Below are positions 15,327-22,196 of a DNA stretch of 24,359 nt, one piece after another; the stretch's first letter is position 1; the number at the start of each line of letters is the position of its first letter. Source of the stretch: a bacterium (GTDB taxonomy: Bacteria; UBP18; UBA7526); contig JAUWYL010000021.1 in NCBI GenBank assembly GCA_030615855.1, positions 1 through 24,359 of the forward strand, in the 5' to 3' direction. The notes under the pieces were generated by a model. That model had not been told where the DNA came from. It worked only from the letters and a program-made list of their open reading frames with translations, and ran no database searches. A program made the position numbers and the translations under genes.

Positions 15327-15518
15327 TAAAAGAAGATAAAAACATGTCAAACGCATTTCACTCCCCTATTACGGCCCCGGACGCAGCTTCAAAACCATGG
15401 AAAAGTATATCCATCTGCACTCAAACTCCGTCATGCTCGTAAAGGCGAGAAGAAATAAAGAAAGACTTTGATAGCTTAAAGGGGAAGGCTTTTGATGAAA
15501 TTTAACAGCAGGTAAAAT

Positions 15519-15722
15519 GTGTTTAAATTTAAGAGTTTATTCCGCTTTTTAGCGGTCGGGTTTGGAATTATTGCCATACTGTCAATCAGCCCTGTTTGTG
15601 TCTCTGCCTCTGAAAAGTCCGAGGTTTTTGTGCCGCGGGGGTATATTATTCATGAGGTGATTAAATTGCGAAGGACAAAATCCCAAAGCAATCGCAATTC
15701 TTTAAAACCAAAAACGAAGTGA
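15519..15722 (+). CDS. small exported protein, 67 aa
   Basis: A GTG start follows a weak AGG. The N-terminal 31 residues form a clear signal peptide: K-F-K, then a hydrophobic core, then V-S-A with cleavage before S-E-K. The mature part is about 36 residues, basic at its end (K-L-R-R-T-K-S and K-P-K-T-K). The stop lies three bases before the CHAT gene start, so the two are almost certainly cotranslated. I know no family for it. The preceding 192 bases (15327-15518) contain no gene I can support, only short broken frames. It could be a substrate, an inhibitor or an accessory of the CHAT protein, but nothing in the sequence shows which. Confidence 0.5.
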   Translation: MFKFKSLFRFLAVGFGIIAILSISPVCVSASEKSEVFVPRGYIIHEVIKLRRTKSQSNRNSLKPKTK

Positions 15723-15725
15723 ATC

Positions 15726-18011
15726 ATGAAAAATATCCTTAAGTTTTTGATAATTGCAGTCCTTCTGATATTCAGCAGCGGCTGTGCCGGTTTCTTCAAG
15801 GTCATTAAAGTCAGTTCCCTCATGCAGAAAAAACGCCATCACGAGGTAATCCAGATCCTCCAGCAGGATATTGACCGTAAGGAGGCGATCTCCTCGTTTC
15901 AGTTATATTTTCTAAGCGCCGCCTACTATGAGATCAAGGATTATGAAAAAATGCTCTTGACTGTAGATCTGATGGAAAAACAGATCGCCCGTGGCGACGC
16001 CCGCCATTATTTCGGCGCCGACCTTTCCGTGTTCCCCGGGATTCTCCGCGGCTACGCCTATCTTGACATGGGGGATTACGACAAGGCTATCAAGGCGGCG
16101 TCCGCGGCCAATTCCATCCTGAACCGGGCTGGCGGCAAATCCAATCTTTTGTATCGCGCACAACTTATTGATATCGTTGGTATTCTGGGTGTAGCCCATG
16201 CCCATCTGAACCACGATGCAGAGGCGGATCGCTGGATCGAAGTCCTGCGGACTATAGATATCAGCGAAACCAATCTGGGTCCCGAAAAATTCATCGCCAT
16301 CGCTAGGATTCACATGGCGAAAAAACAGTATCCCCAAGCCTTATCCGCCATACAGGAACCGGAGGCAAAAGTCCCCGGCTTTGGTACGGTTTTCTATGAC
16401 CAGACCTTTCAGGAACTTCCAAAATTCTTTATTTTGACGAAGTGTCTATATGAAACAGGAAAAATGCATGAGGCCAGAGAGAATTATGACCAGCTCCTGA
16501 AACATCCCCAAATCAAGCAGATAGGAGGACTTCACTGGCCAATCCTTTTAGATCGGGCCAGAATCGCCCGCATGGAAGGTAAGGAAGCAATAGCTGAACA
16601 GCTTCTCAGAGAGGCTGTCGATGTGATCGAGAAGCAACGATCCTCCATCAGGTCGGAGGCCGGGAGGATCGGTTATGTAGGCGATAAACAGGCCGTTTAT
16701 CAGGAATTGGTTGCTCTGCTGATTTCCGGAGGCCGTCCGGCGGAAGCCTTTGAATATGTGGAGCGCTCAAAATCCAGGGCGCTTGTGGATTTACTGGCTT
16801 CAAATAAAGAGTTTGGTGTTTCAAAAGATAAAGAACAGGTTGTCTCCATGCTAAAAGAGCTTGAAACAATTGAGTCAGAAGGCAAGGCCATTGATGTCAG
16901 CAGTCTCGCCCCGGAAAAGGTAAATCAAAGAAATATCAGAAGCATTCAGATTAAAGAGAGGATAAAGACCTTAGCGCCTGAACTGACATCTCTTATTACT
17001 GTCTCTATGCCCCCTCTGAACGAAATCCAGTCATACATCGCCGGTGATGAGGCACTCATTGAGTATTATTATCATGGAGAAGACCTTTATGTGTTTGTGT
17101 TGACTAAAAATACATTAAAGGCTGTAAAACTGGACGGTAAAGATATTTTGAAAGATATAGAGCAACTCAGAAAATTACTGCAAGACCCAAAATCAACTCA
17201 TTATCTTGAACCCTCGCAAAGACTATATCAGAGACTTATAAAGCCCGTTGAACATCTCATTAATACTCAAAGGCTTATCATTGTGCCTCATGGAATCCTT
17301 CACTATCTGCCCTTTAATGCCCTAAACAGCGGGAGCAGCTATCTTATAGACAAATATAGTGTCAGTTACCTGCCGAGCGCAAGCGTAATGAAATTTTTAA
17401 AACATAGGAAAACACAAAAGAAAGACATTGCATTGATTTTTGGAAATCCTGACTTAGGCGACCCCAGATATGACCTTAAACATGCGGAAGAGGAGGCAGT
17501 TGCAATATCAAAGGAATTCTTACAGGCAAAGGTGCTTTTAAGGAAAGATGCAACAGAGACAGACTTTAAGAAATCTGCAAATCAGTTCAACTACATCCAT
17601 TTTGCAACTCACGGCATGTTTGAATCCGACTCGCCTTTGAACTCAGGACTCTTTCTTTCAAAGGATGCTGAAAACGATGGATTAGTGAGCGTAAACGAAC
17701 TATATTCCCTTAGTCTGAACGCAGACCTTGTTACATTGAGCGCCTGTGAGACAGCATTGGGTAAAATCAATCCCGGAGATGATGTTGTGGGACTTCAAAG
17801 GGGATTCCTCTATGCAGGAAGCAGTTCAGTCATAGCCAGCCTATGGAAAGTGGATGACTTGGCAACCTCACAATTAATGACAGGATTTTATTCCAATCTG
17901 AAAAAGACAAATAAGCGTGATGCCCTGAGAGATGCGCAGTTGGCAGTCAAAAAGAATTTTGAACATCCCTATTTCTGGGCTGCCTTTCAGTTGACCGGGA
18001 TGGCTGAGTAG
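15726..18011 (+). CDS. lipid-anchored TPR-CHAT peptidase
   Basis: CHAT proteins are caspase-like cysteine peptidases of clan CD. The signal peptide ends in a lipobox (S-S-G-C, Cys20), which puts the protein in the envelope. Residues about 30-340 are helical TPR-like repeats. The CHAT domain covers about 410-755 and has the dyad H629 in F-A-T-H-G and C674 in S-A-C-E-T-A. It also has the family segments P-H-G-I-L-H-Y-L-P-F-N-A-L and S-V-I-A-S-L-W-K-V-D-D. At 761 aa it looks complete. It begins three bases after the small exported gene and 400 bases after the FlgO/DUF4384 gene. The N-terminal half is GC-rich (58% in one sampled line), the CHAT half is not (40%), so the gene may be a fusion. The substrate is unknown. 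Confidence 0.85.
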   Translation: MKNILKFLIIAVLLIFSSGCAGFFKVIKVSSLMQKKRHHEVIQILQQDIDRKEAISSFQLYFLSAAYYEIKDYEKMLLTVDLMEKQIARGDARHYFGADLSVFPGILRGYAYLDMGDYDKAIKAASAANSILNRAGGKSNLLYRAQLIDIVGILGVAHAHLNHDAEADRWIEVLRTIDISETNLGPEKFIAIARIHMAKKQYPQALSAIQEPEAKVPGFGTVFYDQTFQELPKFFILTKCLYETGKMHEARENYDQLLKHPQIKQIGGLHWPILLDRARIARMEGKEAIAEQLLREAVDVIEKQRSSIRSEAGRIGYVGDKQAVYQELVALLISGGRPAEAFEYVERSKSRALVDLLASNKEFGVSKDKEQVVSMLKELETIESEGKAIDVSSLAPEKVNQRNIRSIQIKERIKTLAPELTSLITVSMPPLNEIQSYIAGDEALIEYYYHGEDLYVFVLTKNTLKAVKLDGKDILKDIEQLRKLLQDPKSTHYLEPSQRLYQRLIKPVEHLINTQRLIIVPHGILHYLPFNALNSGSSYLIDKYSVSYLPSASVMKFLKHRKTQKKDIALIFGNPDLGDPRYDLKHAEEEAVAISKEFLQAKVLLRKDATETDFKKSANQFNYIHFATHGMFESDSPLNSGLFLSKDAENDGLVSVNELYSLSLNADLVTLSACETALGKINPGDDVVGLQRGFLYAGSSSVIASLWKVDDLATSQLMTGFYSNLKKTNKRDALRDAQLAVKKNFEHPYFWAAFQLTGMAE

Positions 18012-18101
18012 ATGAAGTGAGCCCTGTACGCATTTTTTATAAGCTAGTTTGTTTGCAAATTTAAATGATTGAGAATCACATGTCTGTAGTGAGGAGGAGA
18101 A

Positions 18102-18353
18102 ATGTCAATAATATTGCGCATGCTTACAATTGTTCTAATGATATTCATCTTCGCTGGAAATGCCTTTGCCGGCGAAGATGATCAGCCTAAAAAACTTTCT
18201 GACTACCAGACCCTCCTTAAACGGGTAATGAGTTTCGACCGCTCCGTTGACTTCAAGGTATTAAGAATTTCTTATGCGGAAACTGCCGACTATAACCCTT
18301 ACGGCGACGATAGGGTAAAAAAAACTGAAATATTTGTCAAAAGAACGATTTAA
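18102..18353 (+). CDS. exported protein fragment, resembles N-terminus of DUF4919-like proteins
   Basis: The start has a very strong ribosome binding site (AGGAGGAG). The signal peptide ends A-F-A before G-E-D-D. The mature part has L-x-D-Y-Q-x-L-L-x-R-V, D-F-K-V-L-R-I-S-Y-A and D-Y-N-P-Y-G. From memory this is the pattern of the first part of DUF4919-type periplasmic proteins, which are normally 200 residues or more. This one stops at 83 aa, and 22 bases later the gatB 3'-end copy begins. It therefore looks cut short at the edge of the inserted island. It may still be expressed. Confidence 0.5.
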   Translation: MSIILRMLTIVLMIFIFAGNAFAGEDDQPKKLSDYQTLLKRVMSFDRSVDFKVLRISYAETADYNPYGDDRVKKTEIFVKRTI

Positions 18354-18375
18354 ACCTTTTTTTCAACAATTTATT

Positions 18376-18424
18376 AGCCAATCCTCAGTTAGCCAATAAA
18401 CTTCTTAAGGAAAGATTGAAATAG
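18376..18424 (+). pseudogene. second copy of the gatB 3' end, right flank of island
   Basis: It codes, in the gatB frame, for A-N-P-Q-L-A-N-K-L-L-K-E-R-L-K and a stop, aligned without gaps to the true gatB end. There are 41 identical bases out of 49. Identity stops abruptly on the 5' side. The differences are mostly single-base changes that keep similar residues (K/Q, V/A, E/K, K/E, K/R). No start or rest of gatB is present. The stretch 18425-18640 after it has no gene, only two palindromes. Confidence 0.75.
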
Positions 18425-18533
18425 AATAAGTATGGAAACATTGCTGTAACGGTCGTCACCAGATTGTTTCCTCAGATATTAGGTAATCATAGAAAAGTCA
18501 TGCCATTGCAGATGTAGTGGCTTTTACTTTCAA

Positions 18534-18573
18534 ATGAGACAAATTTTGTGCGATCGCACATTTTTCGCCTCAT
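18534..18573. repeat. palindrome centred on CGATCG, related type
   Basis: TGTGCGATCGCACA is a perfect 14-bp palindrome. It sits within a 40-base element whose ends are ATGAG and CTCAT; the intervening arms match partly. The design (outer arm, spacer, TGTxCGATCGxACA) is the same as in the two copies at 13982 and 18587, with one symmetric base change. Confidence 0.5.
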
Positions 18574-18586
18574 CTAAGGTTCTGTT

Positions 18587-18625
18587 TTGTTGCAAGTCTT
18601 GTCCGATCGGACACAAGTTGCAACA
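18587..18625. promoter_or_regulatory. palindromic element, copy 2
   Basis: This repeats 13982-14020 with a single A-to-G change in the left spacer. The core is TGTCCGATCGGACA, with arms TTGTTGCAA and TTGCAACA. It ends 31 bases upstream of the -35 box of the promoter for the lipoprotein at 18704. Both copies lie upstream of FlgO/CsgG-like lipoprotein genes, and both lie downstream of a gatB 3' end. Confidence 0.55.
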
Positions 18626-18656
18626 TTTCTGATTAGAACAAAGAAGGAAGAATGTA

Positions 18657-18686
18657 TTGACTTTTCTCATCAAGATGTTATATAAT
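18657..18686 (+). promoter_or_regulatory. sigma-70-like promoter for the 18704 gene
   Basis: TTGACT (18657-18662), an 18-base spacer, and a perfect TATAAT (18681-18686). Transcription would start near 18693, only about 11 bases before the ATG, with the GGGGGT ribosome binding site at the very 5' end of the message. Confidence 0.65.
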
Positions 18687-18703
18687 TTGTATTGGGGGTC
18701 AAT

Positions 18704-19960
18704 ATGAATAGAAGATTACTGATTAGTCTATTAATTCTGACTCTCTTTCTTACAGGATGCGCTACGACAAAGGTGAAGTTCCAGAGGTTGAATAAGGCCC
18801 ACCGGGATATCAGGGGAGTGAAGAGGGTTGCGGTTCTTGAATTCCGAAGTTACGGTGGTCGTACGGAATCAGGAAGTGCAGCCTCTGATCTGCTCATCTC
18901 TGGGCTCGTAGAGCCGGGATTCTATGAGATTGTGGAGAGACAGAGGATTGATGCGGTGGTGCAAGAGCATAAGTTTAATCTCTCAGGAATGGTATCCGAT
19001 TCTACCATAAGAAAAATGGGAAGAATATTAGGGGTGGACGCAGTAATCTTCGGCACGGTTTCGGGATATGATGTGGAGAGCAGAAGGGGTTATACAACTA
19101 CTGCAGGATATTATGATAAGAAAAGCGGGGTTTATGTTCCCCCCAAGAAGCGCTTCTATACCATAAAGAGTGGGAGTGTGGCGGTAAGTTATCGGATGAT
19201 AAATATCGAGACAGGAAGGGTAATTGCCGCAAAATCGTTTCGCGAAAATTTTAGTCAAAAGCGCTATGATGGCGCTTTTTTCATGAGTAGGCTCCCTTCA
19301 GATGATTCTATCTTAAACGACCTTTTGGAGAAAGTAACCTCCCGGTTCGTGAATGAGATCTCTCCTCATTATGTAAGCAAGAAAAGGAAGCTGGAGAAAG
19401 GGAAGGGTTCCTTCCATACCAAGTACGGAGTAAGACTTGCTAAGACGGGGATGTGGGATGCGGCCATTGGGGAGTGGCAGAAAGCTTTAGAGAAGGACCC
19501 CAAGAACGCCTGGGCCCATAATAACTTAGGGATTGCCTATGAGAAGAGGGGCGAGGTCGCTAAGGCGAGAAGAGAATACCAGAAGGCAAATAAGTTAAAT
19601 CCCAAGGAGAAGGAGTATAAGAAAAGTTTAGTGGATTTAAAGAAAGCCCATGATAAAGCCCGTGGGGAGTATCTTGCTACCGGTTCCTTGAAAATGGTCA
19701 TTAGAAGAAAGGGCGATACGGTCTATATCGACCTGGGCAAGAAGCATGATGTAGGTGTAGGAGAGGTCTTCATCGTCTATCGTGAAGTAGCCATAAAGCA
19801 TCCGGTTACGGATGAGGTAATCGGGACAGAAGAGGAGAAGATTGGTAAGATAAAGGTAAACAAAGTTTCGGAGAAAATGTCTATTGCGCAAATAATAAAG
19901 GAGGACCCAGAGGATAAGATAAAGGTTAAGGATAAGGTGAGGAAAAGAGGAGGAAATTAA
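18704..19960 (+). CDS. CsgG-like lipoprotein with TPR and FlgT-C-like domains
   Basis: The lipobox is L-T-G-C (Cys19). Residues about 38-225 form a CsgG/FlgO-type domain (R-V-A-V-L-E-F, then E-H-K-F-N-L-S-G-M-V, then I-L-G-V-D-A-V-I-F-G). Residues about 238-310 hold TPR units (W-D-A-A-I-G-E-W-Q-K-A-L, then A-W-A-H-N-N-L-G-I-A-Y-E-K-R-G). Residues about 328-415 resemble the C-terminal domain of FlgT (V-Y-I-D-L-G-x-x-x-x-V-G-V-G-E-V-F-x-V-Y). I chose ATG 18704 over an upstream TTG because the TTG overlaps the ribosome binding site. CsgG proteins form outer-membrane pores and FlgT belongs to the Vibrio flagellar H ring; a pore or ring component is plausible here. Confidence 0.8.
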   Translation: MNRRLLISLLILTLFLTGCATTKVKFQRLNKAHRDIRGVKRVAVLEFRSYGGRTESGSAASDLLISGLVEPGFYEIVERQRIDAVVQEHKFNLSGMVSDSTIRKMGRILGVDAVIFGTVSGYDVESRRGYTTTAGYYDKKSGVYVPPKKRFYTIKSGSVAVSYRMINIETGRVIAAKSFRENFSQKRYDGAFFMSRLPSDDSILNDLLEKVTSRFVNEISPHYVSKKRKLEKGKGSFHTKYGVRLAKTGMWDAAIGEWQKALEKDPKNAWAHNNLGIAYEKRGEVAKARREYQKANKLNPKEKEYKKSLVDLKKAHDKARGEYLATGSLKMVIRRKGDTVYIDLGKKHDVGVGEVFIVYREVAIKHPVTDEVIGTEEEKIGKIKVNKVSEKMSIAQIIKEDPEDKIKVKDKVRKRGGN

Positions 19961-19964
19961 GTCA

Positions 19965-19990
19965 GGTTATCAGGTGATCGGGTTATCAGG
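19965..19990 (+). repeat. 8-bp period repeat, GGTTATCA type
   Basis: Units GGTTATCA, GGTGATCG and GGTTATCA, plus two more bases, follow directly after the stop of the preceding gene. This is the same style of array, with a different word, as in other gaps. Confidence 0.65.
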
Positions 19991-19999
19991 GAAAGTGAG

Positions 20000-20029
20000 C
20001 CCCGACGAGCACGAAGCTGGGGGTCGGGG
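20000..20029. repeat. hairpin, 7-bp GC-rich stem
   Basis: CCCCGAC (20000-20006) and GTCGGGG (20023-20029) pair perfectly. A CGCTC tandem (20034-20043) follows. It lies after a convergent-looking gap filler and has no T-run, so I do not call it a terminator. Confidence 0.5.
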
Positions 20030-20051
20030 TCTCCGCTCCGCTCCGAAAAGT

Positions 20052-20070
20052 GAGCAGGCGAGAAAGTGAG
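20052..20070 (+). repeat. GAGCAGG/GAAAGTG repeat, short copy
   Basis: GAGCAGGCGAGAAAGTGAG shares the core of the copies at 12470-12498 and 24131-24168. It ends 17 bases before the promoter copy at 20088. Confidence 0.7.
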
Positions 20071-20087
20071 CAATGCAAAGGTTGAAA

Positions 20088-20116
20088 TTGATATTTTTCT
20101 GAATTTGTGATAAAAT
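20088..20116 (+). promoter_or_regulatory. sigma-70-like promoter, copy 1 of a 30-bp duplication
   Basis: TTGATA (20088-20093), a 17-base spacer ending in an extended -10 TG, then TAAAAT (20111-20116). The whole 30 bases from 20087 are identical to 21427-21456. It lies 39 bases before the ATG at 20155. Confidence 0.7.
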
Positions 20117-20154
20117 TATAAATAAGTAAAGTGCAAAGGTAGAAGAAAAGAATA

Positions 20155-21090
20155 ATGAAAAAAGCAAAGTTACTGACTTTTATTATTGTCATCTTTGTTA
20201 TTTCTATAATAATAGGTTGGGCTTGGGTCTTGATAGCCGAAACTCCTGAGGTTAAGGAGACGATAAAAGACCCGGTGGACGAGATTGCCCAGGAAATCAT
20301 CAGGAAATCAGAGAAATTTGCTATCAAAAGGGTGGCCGTAATAGAATTTTTGGATATCGAGGGTAAAAGTACCCGGCAAGGAAAACTTCTGGCTGAGAGA
20401 TTGACCACCAAGCTGGTGGCCTCCGAGAGATTGGAGGTCATAGAGAGGAGCCAACTGAATAAGGTATTGCAAGAATTAAAGCTGTCTCTTAGTGGAATTG
20501 TGGATGTTAAATCTGCCCAAAAAATAGGTAAGATATTGGACGTAGAAGCCATAGTGAGCGGCACCATTGTTGATTTGAAAGAGAAGATGGAAGTGAATGC
20601 TCGGATGATTAATACTGAGACCGGAAAGATTATGGCTGCGGTCACTGTTCGGGGGAAAAAAGAAAGGTTTGAGGAGAAGGTCAGCAAATTTCCGGAAACC
20701 AAATTTGTAAGAAGACGCTATGTAATAAGGGAGGAATACAGGAAGAAACGAGCGGTAAGAATGTCAGCGCTTCGTAACCTCGCTTTATTGGACGATGCGG
20801 GCAATCAGTATCCAGCATTAAATAGGATGAAATTGCATAATTATTGGAGAGGTTATTATGGTTCAGGTATAGAGGGATTAAGGGAGGCAATGGATAAGGG
20901 AAGGACCTATGAAAAGGTAATGTTTCCAAGAAGAGAATCCATTTATCCTGGTGGTAAATGCAAGGGATATGTTGCCTTCCCCAAATTAAAACCAGGTAGT
21001 AGGAATGTTACGGTGATTGTTCCATTACGCATCGGCTCTGAAGATTTAGAGTTTAGATTTAACTTCACCCAGAAAACAATCCAGAAATAA
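20155..21090 (+). CDS. membrane-anchored or exported FlgO/CsgG-like protein
   Basis: An N-terminal hydrophobic helix (about 7-27) acts as a signal peptide or anchor; there is no lipobox cysteine. Residues about 57-170 are a FlgO/CsgG-type domain: K-R-V-A-V-I-E-F, then E-R-S-Q-L-N-K-V-L, then L-S-L-S-G-I-V and K-I-L-D-V-E-A-I-V-S-G. This is clearly paralogous to the proteins at 14259 and 18704. Residues about 185-311 form a second domain with a beta-rich end (G-Y-V-A-F-P-K-L, then V-I-V-P-L, then L-E-F-R-F-N-F) that could be Ig-like; I do not recognise the family. It has its own promoter. A small lipoprotein gene follows after 29 bases. Confidence 0.7.
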   Translation: MKKAKLLTFIIVIFVISIIIGWAWVLIAETPEVKETIKDPVDEIAQEIIRKSEKFAIKRVAVIEFLDIEGKSTRQGKLLAERLTTKLVASERLEVIERSQLNKVLQELKLSLSGIVDVKSAQKIGKILDVEAIVSGTIVDLKEKMEVNARMINTETGKIMAAVTVRGKKERFEEKVSKFPETKFVRRRYVIREEYRKKRAVRMSALRNLALLDDAGNQYPALNRMKLHNYWRGYYGSGIEGLREAMDKGRTYEKVMFPRRESIYPGGKCKGYVAFPKLKPGSRNVTVIVPLRIGSEDLEFRFNFTQKTIQK

Positions 21091-21119
21091 TGAGAACAAG
21101 GAAGAAAGGTAGCGGTTAA

Positions 21120-21431
21120 ATGCTAAGGGACGAAAAGATAAAAAAGAGAATCTTATTAATAGTTCTATTCTTTATATTCATATCTTTAACAATAGCGGGA
21201 TGTGCCGTCACCAAAACGGTCATGGTTCCGGTATCCAAAGATGAGGATTATACAGTTAATCTTGGCTCTCGTTCTATGACTACTATTCAAAAAGGGATAA
21301 AGGTAACTATGAGATATCCTTCATTAGAAGAGTTAAGGAAGATAGAAAATGCTCCTTTTACCACTTTTAATAGAACACACTTTACTGTCTTCTTTATTAC
21401 TGTTGAAAATTTAAAAGAAGAGGAAGATTGA
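21120..21431 (+). CDS. small lipoprotein, probably truncated at its C-terminus
   Basis: The signal peptide is long and ends in a lipobox (I-A-G-C, Cys28). The mature 75 residues end in F-T-V-F-F-I-T-V-E-N-L-K and a short acidic tail. F-x-V-F-x-x-x-V-E-N usually sits in the middle of DUF4352-like or related beta-sandwich proteins, with more strands after it, so the protein looks cut short. The stop codon lies within the first bases of the second 30-bp promoter copy (21427-21456), which suggests that a duplication replaced the rest of the gene. It is 29 bases downstream of the FlgO-like gene and probably cotranscribed with it. Confidence 0.6.
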   Translation: MLRDEKIKKRILLIVLFFIFISLTIAGCAVTKTVMVPVSKDEDYTVNLGSRSMTTIQKGIKVTMRYPSLEELRKIENAPFTTFNRTHFTVFFITVENLKEEED

Positions 21432-21456
21432 TATTTTTCTGAATTTGTGATAAAAT
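21428..21456 (+). promoter_or_regulatory. sigma-70-like promoter, copy 2 of a 30-bp duplication
   Basis: Same TTGATA, 17-base spacer and TAAAAT as at 20088-20116, with no mismatch over 30 bases. It starts inside the stop codon of the small lipoprotein gene. It can serve the lipoprotein gene at 21576, giving a leader of about 115 nt that contains an 8-bp-period repeat. Confidence 0.65.
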
Positions 21457-21465
21457 ATGTTTAGT

Positions 21466-21528
21466 AGTTGACCAGTTAACCAGTTTGCCAGTTAATCAGT
21501 TGGTTGATAAGTTGATCCGTTAATACGT
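21466..21528 (+). repeat. 8-bp period repeat, AGTTAACC type
   Basis: AGTT recurs at 21466, 21474, 21482, 21490 and 21498, exactly every 8 bases, with variable second halves (GACC, AACC, TGCC, AATC). Looser copies continue to about 21528. It would lie in the leader of the 21576 gene. Confidence 0.75.
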
Positions 21529-21575
21529 TGATAAGGGACAAAAAATCCGTGTTTAGAAGGGAGGTGAGATAGAGG

Positions 21576-22196
21576 ATGAAGAAGGTTTTAATTCTATTGA
21601 TTCTGCTTCTGGTTTCCATAGGCCTTATCATCGGTTGTGCCCGAAGGCTACCCATCGGAGCCCAGAAGGTAGTAGAGACCTCTGGCTCCCGGCCAGACTG
21701 GATCACAGTAATCCCCAAGGCAAAGAAGGGGATGATGTTCTTTCGGGGAATAAAGACCAGAGCCCCCAATCTGGATGGTGGTTTGACAGATTCCAGGATG
21801 CATGCTGCCCGCCAGGTAGCGGAGATGGTGGAGACCAAGGCCAATGTGGATTACGAGAATGCCCGCTTGGAATATGGCATTCCCAGGGATGATAAAGATA
21901 TTGGCACCGTAATCCGGGACGGCCTCATCATGCTCTCTGATGCCATGATTCAGGGAGTGAAGGAGAAGGAGCTTTTCTACGAGAAAGTGGAAGAGGTTAT
22001 TCCCGAGGGCGTCACCTACTTCTACAACTGCTATATTCTGATGACCATCTCTGAACAGGATTACAGAAGGATCGCTGCCCAGGTCATCGATCGGCAGAAG
22101 GCCAAGGCTCGAGCCATGAAGAACAAGAAGGCAGAAGAATTCTTGGACAAGATGAGAGAGAGGGTGATGCAGACCAGGTTCGAAGCAGAAGAGTAA
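21576..22196 (+). CDS. LPP20/FlgP-like lipoprotein
   Basis: The lipobox is I-I-G-C (Cys21). The mature N-terminus has R-P-D-W-I, then F-F-R-G-I-K-T-R-A, then D-S-R-M-H-A-A-R-Q-V-A-E-M. This is the W...G......A...A arrangement of LPP20/FlgP-type proteins, where a short alpha/beta domain follows a 'P-x-W' motif. The same pattern opens the protein at 22360, so the two are paralogues. The C-terminal 40 residues are strongly charged and helical. GGAGGTG lies nine bases before the ATG. FlgP forms a ring around the flagellar base in Vibrio and Campylobacter relatives; LPP20 in Helicobacter is an outer-membrane lipoprotein. The role here is unknown. Confidence 0.65.
   Translation: MKKVLILLILLLVSIGLIIGCARRLPIGAQKVVETSGSRPDWITVIPKAKKGMMFFRGIKTRAPNLDGGLTDSRMHAARQVAEMVETKANVDYENARLEYGIPRDDKDIGTVIRDGLIMLSDAMIQGVKEKELFYEKVEEVIPEGVTYFYNCYILMTISEQDYRRIAAQVIDRQKAKARAMKNKKAEEFLDKMRERVMQTRFEAEE

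Noticed and set aside
15327-15518. Pseudogene between the DUF4384 lipoprotein and the small exported gene
   Set aside because: Short frames give protein-like stretches, but they shift frame, carry stops and match nothing I know. The evidence is too thin.
20000-20043. Rho-independent terminator after the 18704 gene
   Set aside because: The stem is strong, but it is followed by CGCTC repeats and not by a T-run.
19986-20702. 238-aa open frame on the minus strand
   Set aside because: It is antisense to the FlgO-like gene at 20155 and crosses a hairpin and repeat region. Its composition is that of a shadow frame.
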